From Leptodontidium sp. MPI-SDFR-AT-0119 (Eukaryota; Ascomycota; Leotiomycetes; Helotiales; Leptodontidiaceae), in NCBI GenBank assembly GCA_020726505.1, contig JAHLEZ010000004.1, positions 1,550,001 through 1,614,000 on the forward strand: 64,000 nucleotides of DNA, read 5' to 3'. The translations under genes and the position numbers were made by a program. The notes under the pieces were generated by a model, which was given only the letters and a program-made list of their open reading frames with translations, did not search any database and had not been told where the DNA came from. The number at the start of each line of letters is the position of its first letter. Position 1 is the stretch's first letter. Shown here one piece after another: positions 54,738-64,000 of this stretch.

Positions 54738-56940
54738 ATGAAGTTCCTCTCCCAGCTCCTTGTACTGGGTCTCGCTGCGGAAGCAACCGTTGCTAGCAGC
54801 TGGTTCAGCAAATCTGGTAAGTTTGTCTCCCTACAACCGACGTGTTTCGATCTATTTTACTTCCCCAGCATGCCATTGGAGCTTCAACAAGCTTGATATA
54901 GCTTCATGGGAGCTTCGATCTTACTCTTGGATGTTTCTACTCCTCTGCCAAGAAATCCCGATGGTGTTCATATCACGTCATATTACCCGTTGCACAAGCT
55001 CTGCGAATAACCTACTAACGCCCTTCTCCTACAGTCTACAACAAATGGCACGAAACCGAGCTTGAGAGATGGTTGTCCGACCACAACGTCCCATACCCTA
55101 CTCCGTATGATCGGGCTCAGCTTGAGACTGCGGTTAAGGAGAACTGGCAAGCCAAGGTCTCTCAGCCATACGGCGACTGGGATTCCGCTCAGCTCAGCGC
55201 ATACCTGAAGCAGAAGGGTGTTGAAACCAAGGACACTGCCGCAGACAATACAGAGGGTCTCGTCGCTCAGGTTAAGAAGTATTGGTACGAGACTGAGGAC
55301 AAGGCTGAGGACGCGTGGTCGAATGTTAGGGATTGGATCTTTGACAGGTATGGAATTCTTTCAAGAGTTCTTTAGAATGTTTACTGATGCTTCATAGCTG
55401 GAGCGAGTCACAACTCAAGGCCTTCGCGGACAAGCACGGCATCCCAGTTCCTCAACCCCGCGCCAGAGACACTCTTCTCCAGAAGGTTCGCTCTAACTAC
55501 GAGTCCGTCGCCCAAAAGGCTGGTGAGACTGCTGCGTACCCTGGTAACTGGATCTACCAGTCTTGGTCCGAGTCTGGTGAGTACATCCATTATGCTTCTA
55601 CTTGAATGCACTGACACAGTATAGATCTAAAGGAATGGCTCGATTCCCACGGAATCCCAGCTCCTCAACCAACCACTCGTGATAAGTTGATTGCCAGTGT
55701 TCGCCGAAACGCTCGTACTGCAAGCTTGAAAGCCGCCGATCTACAGGCTTCCGCCTCCAAGTCTGCTGCCGCCCGCTGCTGAAACTTTGAGTGATAAACT
55801 TCTTGATTCTTGGTCTGATTCGCGTAAGTAGTCATGATTTGATACAGATTAAACGTGCTAATATGTACGCAGAAATCAAGGAATGGGCTGACAAGAACGG
55901 AATCAAGGTCCCACAAGGAAGCCGAAGAAACGAGCTGTTGGCAATCGCTCGCAAGCACCGTGCTCAGCTCACTGGGGATAACGTATCATATTCTGCAAAG
56001 AGCGCCGCAAGCAAGGCTAGCGGTTCTGGAGCATCTGCTTTTGGCGCTGCTACTTCCCGCGCTGGAAACGAATATGCTAAGGCAACCGATGATGCAGCAT
56101 TGAAGGCTGAGGATTTGTTTAACAAGGCTATCGGCACCTGGAGCGAGGTAGGAAATCCCTCCTTATCCCACAATCTTGTGCTAACATTTGCAGTCTCGTC
56201 TTAAGGCATATCTCGACGCTCGTGGTGTTCCAGTCCCACAAAGTGGCAAGAAGGACGAGCTCCTGGCTGCTGTTCGTTTGAACAGACACAAGGCTGCCAC
56301 CGGCTGGTCTGCTTGGACTTTCGATACTTGGACTGTCGATAACCTGAGGGCATACCTCGCTTCTTCTGGAAACAAGGCCGCAGAGAAGGCCGGCAAGCAA
56401 GCTGATGCTACTCGCGAACAGCTTATTTCTGCTGCTCAAGACGCCTACGCTTCTGCCTCAAAGACTGGTGGTGTTGGCTTCGCCTCAGTCACTTCATACC
56501 TCGCCAAGCAGACCGATGCTGCAAAGGATTCCATCTTCGATACCTGGTCTGAGTCGGAGCTCAAGAACTACTTGGATTCTTACGGATTCGATGTGCCTCA
56601 GGGATCAACCAAGAACCAACTCGTCGCTTACGCCCGCAACTCAAGAAACTACTTCCAATATGGCACCACTACCCCACAAGGAACTCTCTGGGCCAAACTA
56701 GCGAACACTTTCGAGTACATTAAGACTCAGTTGAGCTTTGGTGCAGCTTCAGGACGCAAGTATGCCGAGGAGCAAGCTGAGAAGGGTGCGGATGCCATTA
56801 AGGAGGGAGCGTAAGTCATAATCCTGACCCTGAAATATTTGGACAAAGCACATACTAATATAATGAACAGTACCTATGCTAGCCACCGTGCCGGCGAGGC
56901 TGCTCAAAAAGCAGGAGACCGAATCAAGGAGGAGCTTTAG
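54738..56940 (+). CDS. Ish1/Msc1 family stress protein, with one apparent frameshift
   Basis: Nuclear-envelope/ER-associated protein of the S. pombe Ish1 and yeast Msc1 family. Exons 54738-54816, 55035-55347, 55398-55576, 55625-55823, 55873-56147, 56194-56810 and 56871-56940. A signal peptide (MKFLSQLLVLGLAAEATVAS) leads to repeated ISH1 modules of the form W-S-E/D-S-x-L-K-x-(W/Y/F)-L/A-D-x-x-G-I-P-x-P, at WFSKSVYNKWHETELERWL, SWSESQLKAFADKHGIPVPQ, SWSESDLKEWLDSHGIPAP, SWSDSQIKEWADKNGIKVP, TWSESRLKAYLDARGVPVP and TWSESELKNYLDSYGFDVP. In exon 4 an extra C in a CCC run (55772-55774) throws the frame to a TGA; all exon phases fit if it is ignored, giving about 576 residues. Sequencing error or recent mutation. 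Confidence 0.8.
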
Positions 56941-57927
56941 ATTGACTTGATTGAAATTGGACGGACGTTGACATGATGAATGACGAATGACCGTGTATTA
57001 CACCTTTTGAGCGTTTGCTTTCGTCGGTGGAGTCGTGGTGGAATGGGGCTTCTTTTCATTGAATTGATAAGCTTGGTACTTTGGCCTGGGAGGCCGGGAA
57101 TTGAAAAGGGACAGCAATAAAATGATTTGACTTGTACTCATACCAGTTTGTTCCGACTTGGTCTTGCTTCTTCTCTATGCTGTGTCCATCCATGAACCAA
57201 TGGGGAATTTTACACGGTGACATCCCGATTCTGTAAATACCCGTCCTCGGGGTACAGTAGCAGTCTGCATGTTCAAGGATCAAGATATGGGAAATTAATG
57301 TTTGGTAAATGCGAAGTTCCAATGGCACAGTAGTCAGTAACAAGCATAATGTCGTCGTTGCCAAGGATGTCTCTAGACGTTCCATTCGCAAGCAGGTCGA
57401 ATCCTGATTTTGATCCCTGACCGATGGAGTTTGTATGGACCCCAACAACCCCAGAGAGGAGGTTCCTGATTGAGAAGTCTCCGAGCCGCCTCTTAAAACA
57501 CGCCATTCCGTTGGCCGCTCCCTCCTTCCACTCGATGCCCTGTCTGCTCTGATCCTGCACCACTGCTCTGCCCTGCCAGTCGCTGTCGCAGGGGGTAAAT
57601 TATGGCTGGATGGGCTGGGTAAGAGACCGATGATGTAAGGTCTAGCCAGCTGCTGCCAGCTTGATTGTGGCGACCACCACTGTCTTTGCATTTCAGTACA
57701 TTTCCTGGTTGGACTGCTGCTGGATCGGGCGAGATAGTTGAAGCTTCTTTTTTTTCTCTTCCTTTTCTCTCGCTGCAGTTGCTTTCAATTTGCTCATTTC
57801 TACACCTTCGACCAATTACTCAAATGCTTACATCTACCGTTATCTCTATCTTTACGGTTGGTTGTTGATACCTGTACTACGATCGTACGTTGCTGGACTG
57901 GACTGAGCTGGGCCGCGACAAATCAGT
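56941..57927. other. Intergenic region between ISH1 and the kelch gene
   Basis: 987 bp. Open minus-strand frames at 57056-57691 and 57273-57563 exist but start poorly and show no domain. The right end is CT-rich leader of the kelch gene. Confidence 0.45.
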
Positions 57928-60826
57928 ATGGACGACTCCTTCTCCCACGATATCGTCCCACAAGGTCTTCCTGAGCGGGGGAGGCTGGGACGGCCCTCAT
58001 TCAGTTCGCAGAAGACAACCGATCGGCTGCGCGAATCCGAACGCAGACCCTCGATCTCGACATCGAGTGCGCCGAAGAAGAAGAAGATAAAGCAGCAGAG
58101 GCGGTCGGTGTTCAGAGAGGAGGGCTTGGATGATCTGAGTAGGAGCGTGTATCAAGATGGGCCGGGTTTCGATTTGAGATCTCTACATGAGGATGCGCAT
58201 AAGGCTGGGACGGAGGGGGGTGGAGATAATGAAGGTGTTTTGAGGGAGAGTAGACAGGGCGAGAATGTCAGGATGGAGGGCGGGGTCGGTGGAGGCCAGT
58301 CGTGGTATTCGAAGCTGGGGAAGGGATCGAGACCGCTTATCAAGAGCTCTGCGACTGCTCCGCCTGGATCGTTCTCCTCCATTCCTCGCGTGGCGCTGAT
58401 TGTGTTCCTGATCGCGGTCGTGGTGCCTGGCTTTCGATATAGTGGGGGAAAGGATAAGGTTGTTATTGGGGGTGCGGATGCTGGTGTTATTAGGACCGCG
58501 GAATTGGTGGATAATGCGTCGACTATTGAGGGGAGGGCGGATAGTCCTACTTCTACTTGTACGAGATGGGCGCACCAGAGTAAGTCTATGGATACCATAT
58601 TGGCTCGAATTGTTGGGGGAAGTACTGACGAGAAAAGTTGCAAATGTGAATGGGACGGTGTATATCTATGGCGGCCAGGCGAAGTCAACAAGTGGCCAAA
58701 CAACAGACACATGGAGTAAGTGTATTTTATATAAGATTGCGACAATTAGCTGTTTGCTAATTTCTCCAGACAACAACTTCCTGACATTGGATCTAACCAA
58801 GTCCTGGAGCAGAGACGATCCCGCGCTGAAGGGACTTCCTCAGCCTTCAGGTCCACCAGCTGTATCCATGGGTTCATTATGGCATTCCTACACCTCCCTC
58901 TTTCTCTACGGAGGAGAGTTCTCTGATAACCCACCAACATCACCCCTGCCAGTCTCAACATGGGAATACGACATCAAAGCCGCCAAATGGACAGAATGGG
59001 CGAATCCACAGACATCTACTGGAAACCACTCAGAAGCAGGTGATATGCCTGTTCAACGCTCCGCTGAGGGAGCTGGTCTGAGCGTGCCAGAACTGGGGAA
59101 GAGTTGGTATTTCGGTGGCCATTTGGATTTGTATACCACGGAAGGGTGGTCGAATCAGATTGATAGGGTGTATCTCAGGAGCATGCTGGAGTTTACTCAT
59201 CCTGGATATGCGAATACTGGTGTTTACTCTTTGGGCAGTACGATCGCTGCGCCTCAGGGGGGTGTCTATCGAAATATCACTGAAGGTGGTTTACAAGATT
59301 CGGCGGGGTTTACTGAAAGGGCTGATGGTGCACTGGTGTATATCCCTGGTTGGGGAGATGAGGGTATTGTGCTTGGTTTGGCGGGGGGTACTAATGAAAG
59401 TTTCGTAAGTTCTCTTGTCCGTGTAAACTCTTCTGGTTGTTAACATTCTCAGACTGAGATGAACACTATTGACATATACGACATCGCAAACAGTACGTGG
59501 TACAAACAAGCAACTTCAGGAGAAAGCCCTCCCATACGAGTCAACCCATGCATTGGGGTTGTTGCAGCACCAGATGGAACATCATTCCAAGTCCATCTAT
59601 ATGGTGGACAAAATCTCATCCCATATGGGAGTCAAGTTCAGTATTCCGACATGTGGATTCTGACGATCCCCTCTTTCACCTGGATCCAAGTCTTTATGGA
59701 CGGACAATCACAACCAGCAGCTCGAGCAGGCCATCAATGCACGATGTGGGATGGACAACTGGTCGTCATAGGTGGTTATGTTGGAAAAGACATATCGTGT
59801 GACAGTCCAGGCATCTTCGTTTTCAACGCGTCGTCTCTCCAATGGCAGAACACATTCGTGTCACTGTCCCCATCTTCCTCCAACTCAGGCACACCAGGCT
59901 CACCCGGTTCTGGATCCTTCAGCGATTCCGAAGATGGAGGATACTCCATCATCCAAGGCTCAAGAGGCTACCAAGTCCCAGCTCTCGTACAATCCGTGAT
60001 CGGCGGGTCCTCACAAGGAGGAGCAACAGCCACCTCACCAGCTGTCGGTGCCGCAACAGCAGGACCAATCGCAACCGGCAAACCACCTACCTTCACAGTC
60101 ACCCAATCCGGCTCCATAGTAACACAAACCGCATCACCAGGACCCAACTCCGGATCCTCCAACAACACCGACGCCGCAAAATCAGGCACGAACGTCGGCG
60201 CCGTAGTAGCAGGCGTCATAGCCGGCTTCCTCGCCATCCTAGCAGCCTATCTCGCGTTCTGCACCTGGCTGTACAGAAAGCAGCTGAAGCTGTACAAGAA
60301 CCATGTTGCGATGGCTCAGCGCACCGCGTTCACGAATAGTCCCGATAACGCGATGTGGAGTTCTGAAGCTGGCTCGGAGGATCTCGCTGCGGTGCGGAGT
60401 AATGACAAACCTCATGGTGTGGTTTTAGGACCGTTTGGGACGGAGATCGGGGGCGGAGGCGGCGCTGGGACGGCGAGCTCGAGTATTGGAAGGTCGTCTA
60501 CGGGCTCGAGACTCACGCCTGGAAGTGGTCTGCTTGGTGAGAGTAGTAGTGGTCCTGGGAGTGGCGTGCTGGGTGAGAGTAGTAGTGCTCATGGGAGTGT
60601 TGGGTATGGAGGGGGACTCATGCCTGGTGGGAGGTATGGTAGGATGAGCGAGGGTGACGAGGGGACGGAGTATTTGGGTGCGTCGAATCTAGGAGGCTAT
60701 GGTCGGCCTGGGGGGAGTCAGACGGCGCATTCTAGTGTAGAGGATCTACTCGGTGGACAGGAACCGAGTTTCTTTGCTGTGGTGCTGAATCCGAGACGGA
60801 CGTTGAGGGTTGTTAATCTGGATTGA
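57928..60826 (+). CDS. Kelch-repeat membrane protein
   Basis: Exons 57928-58579, 58638-58715, 58770-59404 and 59453-60826 join in phase to 912 residues. The first ~150 residues are polar and basic (cytosolic), followed by a membrane segment (IPRVALIVFLIAVVVPGFRY, 152-171). A beta-propeller of kelch repeats follows (NGTVYIYGGQAKS, YTSLFLYGGEFSD, SWYFGGHLDLYT, VHLYGGQNLIPYG, GQLVVIGGYVGKD), then a Ser/Gly-rich stalk, a second membrane segment (VGAVVAGVIAGFLAILAAYL, about 703-724) and a Gly/Ser-rich cytosolic tail. Two membrane segments place the propeller in the lumen or outside the cell. Related fungal proteins are uncharacterised. The first intron uses an AAG acceptor (58635-58637). Confidence 0.85.
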
Positions 60827-61893
60827 GGTTGAGGAGTTTGATACAACGAGTTAATAATATGGATGGGTGGAACTTGTCGGGATATGATGTTTGTTTGGAT
60901 CAGGAGTTTCGGTTTTATCTTGACGGGTACATTGGGATAGGGAGCAAGGAAAGGAAAGGAAAGGAAACCGAGGATATGTCGGTATTGGAAATAACTGATA
61001 TGATAGATACCCTTTTGTACTTAATGCATGAACAGCACGCTTTTTCAGCGATAAGCAACGAAGAAATAAAACGCATTTATTCTTTGAAGACCTCCTCATT
61101 GACCAAATCAGCTATCGCGTCCGAATCTTGTATCAAAATACCTTCTTGGTGGACATATATCGTCAGCGCTGCTCCAATCTCGTCTGGTCTGTCTGTTCCC
61201 AATCTTTAAGCCCTCTCAATATGGTCCCGGGACGTTGAAGTGTTCGAAACGAAATCCATCAATTGTTTGGAAAATAAGCGAGTTTCCTAATGCGTCCCCA
61301 CCTACCTTAATAGACCGCGAGGACTTCAGCAAGCACAGTACAAAAGCTCTACTGCTTGATTTAATTCCGCTTGCGAGGATGGATTTGGGTGGTAAAGGGT
61401 CAACGGCGTGACTGAGATTAGATGGACAGAGGGAGTACTGAATGGATGAAAAGAAAGAAAGAATCGCTGTGTGGAATATTGCGATGACTCATGAAAAAGT
61501 GCCTTTTGATGGGTTCTCTGCAGGTTATGTTACGTAGCTACCGGCAGTTGATGAAGAACTTCGACGATATTGAGCATTTGTCGATACTGTAGCCGCCTCG
61601 AGAGCAGCTTTCGAGGCGTAGGTGCTGGAATCCGCACAAGGTAACTCCAGTTATCTCATCCTTGGTGAAGAGTTTCCTTTTGTGATTCGAGCTAGATGAA
61701 TAGTTTCCGACTTTTTGAATACCAAAGAATGCATGGGAGCCGTATCATTACTCTGGATACTTACCATTTCCTAACTCCTGACTGGGCCCCCTCGCGGGTT
61801 GGCGCTCGCTTGAATGCCATGTCAACAATCGCTCAGGGGCTCGCGAAACCTATTTCAAGAGGTCTGATATTGTTACCTGAATCTATTTTGCGT
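60827..61893. other. Convergent intergenic region
   Basis: 1.07 kb of 3' flank from two converging genes, with a GGAAA-type short repeat at 60949-60965. No gene seen. Confidence 0.45.
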
Positions 61894-63665
61894 CTACGAT
61901 GCCTGTATATGCGACGCCGGCGCCTCTATCTTCTCCTTCTCTTCAGACCCTCCCTCCTTCCCCACCCCCGATCTCTCCACCTCATCCCCCAGCCCAGCCT
62001 CCTCAGCAGAAATCTCATCCAAAACCTGCTCCACAGCAGACTCCTCTTTCTTCGGACCCAAATCCCTCCTCCTAATACCCCATCCGCCTTTCCACCCAAT
62101 CCAGCCCGGATTCCAAGGACTCTTCGCAAAACAAATCAACAACGCCCCACAGATAAAACCCACACTCGCACTCCCGCTCAAGATCCACCCGCCTTTCGCG
62201 TACAGCCTGTTACCGACAGCGGTACCCATCAACTGGCCGCAGAACACGCTGAGCATGTACGCGGTATTGACTCGATTCCTCGCTTTGGGTTCGATGGCGA
62301 ATATGCCTGACCGGTTTGCGATTTGTGAGGATTGGATCCCGATGTCGATCGCGAAGGCTTGGATGATGGGACCGGCGACGGTGTGTTTGCCTGTGTATGT
62401 ACCGATGATGGTGCCGATTAGACAGTAAGTGAGGCCGAGGATGACGCTGAAGACTGGGACGAAGCGGTCGATTACGGCGCGTGAGTAGAAGGGTCCTACG
62501 CAGATTGCGGCAATGCCAATGAGGGCGAAGAGGCCGATGATTACCGAGTCGTAGGAGTAGGGCGGCGAGGAGAGGAGGAAGGTGAGGGTTGTCCAGTAGT
62601 TGGTGAAGATGCTGGAGGTTAGGAAGCCGACTAGACAGGCTTGGACGAGGACGGGGTGCTTAAATACCATTTTGAGGATGGAGAAGAGCATTCGGAAATA
62701 GTTTATCCCGCCGGGGTTTGTCGAGGGGTAGTCTGGCATGAAGAAGAAGAGGAGGATTAAGATTAGGTATTGGACGCCGAATGAAAACCAGTAGATGCTG
62801 CGCCAGGATGTGTATTGCGTTAGGATTCCGGAGAGAAGACGGGCTATTAGCATTCCTAGTAAGAGTCCTGAGACGACGATTGAGAGAGCGGTTGCTCGTC
62901 TATGTGGTGGTGCGAGATCTCCGACCAGAGGCAGCATCAACTGTGGCGTGACAGTGGAAACTGCGGTGATGAAAGATATAGCCAGGAAGACGGAGAACGA
63001 GTTTGTCAGACACAAACCAAGCCACTTGATAATATCAGCAAAAGCATTTTTGCAGAGTGACAGAGTTCAAACCATCGTAGCAGTAAAAAATATCAGAATG
63101 AGTACAAATGCTCGACGTCGGAATATGTCCCCGAGTGGACATAGGAATAGTAGTCCTGCTGCATATCCTCCTTGCATTACTGTTGGGATCTGCGCTGCTT
63201 GCTCGTTGGAGACATTGAACTCAACCGCAAGGATGTTCAAGATGGGATGGTTGTAATAGAGATTTGCCACCGTGAAGGTTGCTGCCTGTTAATATCAGCA
63301 TCTCATCTTCTTCTGTTCCCGCATGCCAGATTCTTGCTCGTATTTTGAAGTAATGATCTTGAAGTTGAGGTTTTCTTAGAGAAGTTAAGTGCATCGAGAG
63401 CTTTGCCTATAAATGCCCCACTTACAAATCCAAATAGAAGATTCAATCCCATACTGAACTTCGGAGGGGACTCTGGATCCCACCGACACCTCTTTGGAGT
63501 CCAAGAGACAATTCTCCATATTCTCTGCGCAACATCGTTGTCTCGTATTTGTGCAAACCTCCGCTTGTTTTCATTACTCGAATCTTCGCCGGCTTCAAGT
63601 GCTTTTTGGCCAGACTCTGCATTTGCTACAGGAGCTGCGGAGGTAGGGAATTTACCCTCGGCCAT
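61894..63665 (-). CDS. Major facilitator superfamily transporter
   Basis: Exons 63665-63426, 63285-63073 and 63024-61894 join in phase to 527 residues. A polar N-terminal tail of about 70 residues precedes about twelve membrane segments. ANLYYNHPILNILAVEFNVS lies at the first helix loop, and the 2-3 loop motif A is GDIFRRRAFVL (G-D-x-x-x-R-R-R). LVGDLAPPHRRATALSIVVS sits at the segment 4-5 border, as in DHA1-type carriers. The C-terminal tail is acidic and Glu-rich (EEKEKIEAPASHIQAS). The layout resembles bacterial-type DHA1 efflux carriers that are common in fungi; substrate unknown. The second intron has a GTTTGA donor and an AAG acceptor (63027-63025). Confidence 0.88.
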
Positions 63666-64000
63666 TGTCTTGGAGGCTTGGAAGCAATGAACTTTGAGGT
63701 TGTCGAGGCATTGGATGCAGAGTGGGGTATATTATTCCAAAGAGGCCCTTTCACATCTTTTCACTCGCACTTGTTCATATTTGTCCGCGATCATCCGCCT
63801 TCCCCACTGTTACCGTTGTTGACTCTCGGGTATTGGGCCGGCCAGCCATCGTTCGTTAAAGCCGAACCAAAGGGTTGAGCGGAAACTAGCGACGGGCAAC
63901 GAAGATGGACCAGATCGAAGAGCGGAACTAGAAAGCTTGGCCACCGTGACAAGAGCTCGGCTCCCTGTCAAAACGAAAGCGAACTTGCGAGTGAGAAGAG
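63666..64000. other. Upstream flank of the MFS gene
   Basis: 335 bp to the window edge; leader and promoter sequence, no gene seen. Confidence 0.45.

Noticed and set aside
57056..57691. 211-codon minus-strand open frame
   Set aside because: Low-complexity, no domain, ATG in a weak context and overlapping another open frame in a different phase (57273-57563). Composition is not protein-like.
1..64000. CRISPR arrays, bacterial operons or phage features
   Set aside because: Gene structure is clearly eukaryotic, and no regular spacer-repeat pattern was seen.

Overview
The window is nuclear DNA of a filamentous ascomycete (Pezizomycotina). Most genes carry short introns of about 45-70 nt with GT-AG ends and CTRAC/CTAAC-like branch points, and the leaders are pyrimidine-rich. 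The gene set is typical of the group: a long GH55 glucanase, a multi-CBM18 secreted protein, an Ish1/Msc1 protein, a PhoD_2 phosphatase and a kelch membrane protein. A leotiomycete is my weak guess; the sequence does not settle it. I assigned exon boundaries by hand from splice motifs and reading phase, and all coordinates derive from that.

Layout. 0-9 kb is conserved housekeeping: nucleoporin Nup120, retromer Vps26, the U6 Sm-like protein Lsm8 and an inosine-uridine nucleoside hydrolase. 10-16 kb holds two fungal proteins of unknown function and a Tma17-like proteasome-assembly chaperone candidate. 16-28 kb is a secreted, cell-wall-directed block: a 12-exon GH55 beta-1,3-glucanase, transcribed divergently from a protein with four tandem chitin-binding CBM18 modules, then an unrecognised secreted protein. 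28-44 kb returns to housekeeping: an F-box protein, mitochondrial rhomboid protease Pcp1, a PhoD-like phosphatase, a glutathione S-transferase fused to a basic AT-hook/NLS-like N-terminal region, and the head-to-head pair Gir2/Puf6.

44-53.2 kb is a decayed accessory block. It contains a small proline-rich gene, an auxin-efflux-carrier-family gene with a frameshift and a nonsense codon, a tiny stand-alone PAH (Sin3-type) protein followed by a broken second PAH unit, a M48 peptidase relic with in-frame stops, an AT-rich island, a haloacetate-dehalogenase-like hydrolase, and a 1.8-kb gap with clustered palindromes and a coding-like small ORF. 53.2-64 kb carries a small mitochondrial-type protein, an Ish1/Msc1 protein with one apparent frameshift, a kelch-repeat membrane protein and a MFS transporter.

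The observations most worth follow-up are the GST fusion gene with a probable internal promoter that would release a free GST, the stand-alone PAH protein beside its broken second unit, and the palindrome/small-ORF locus at 52.2-52.7 kb. I saw no tRNA, rRNA, CRISPR array, or intact transposon.
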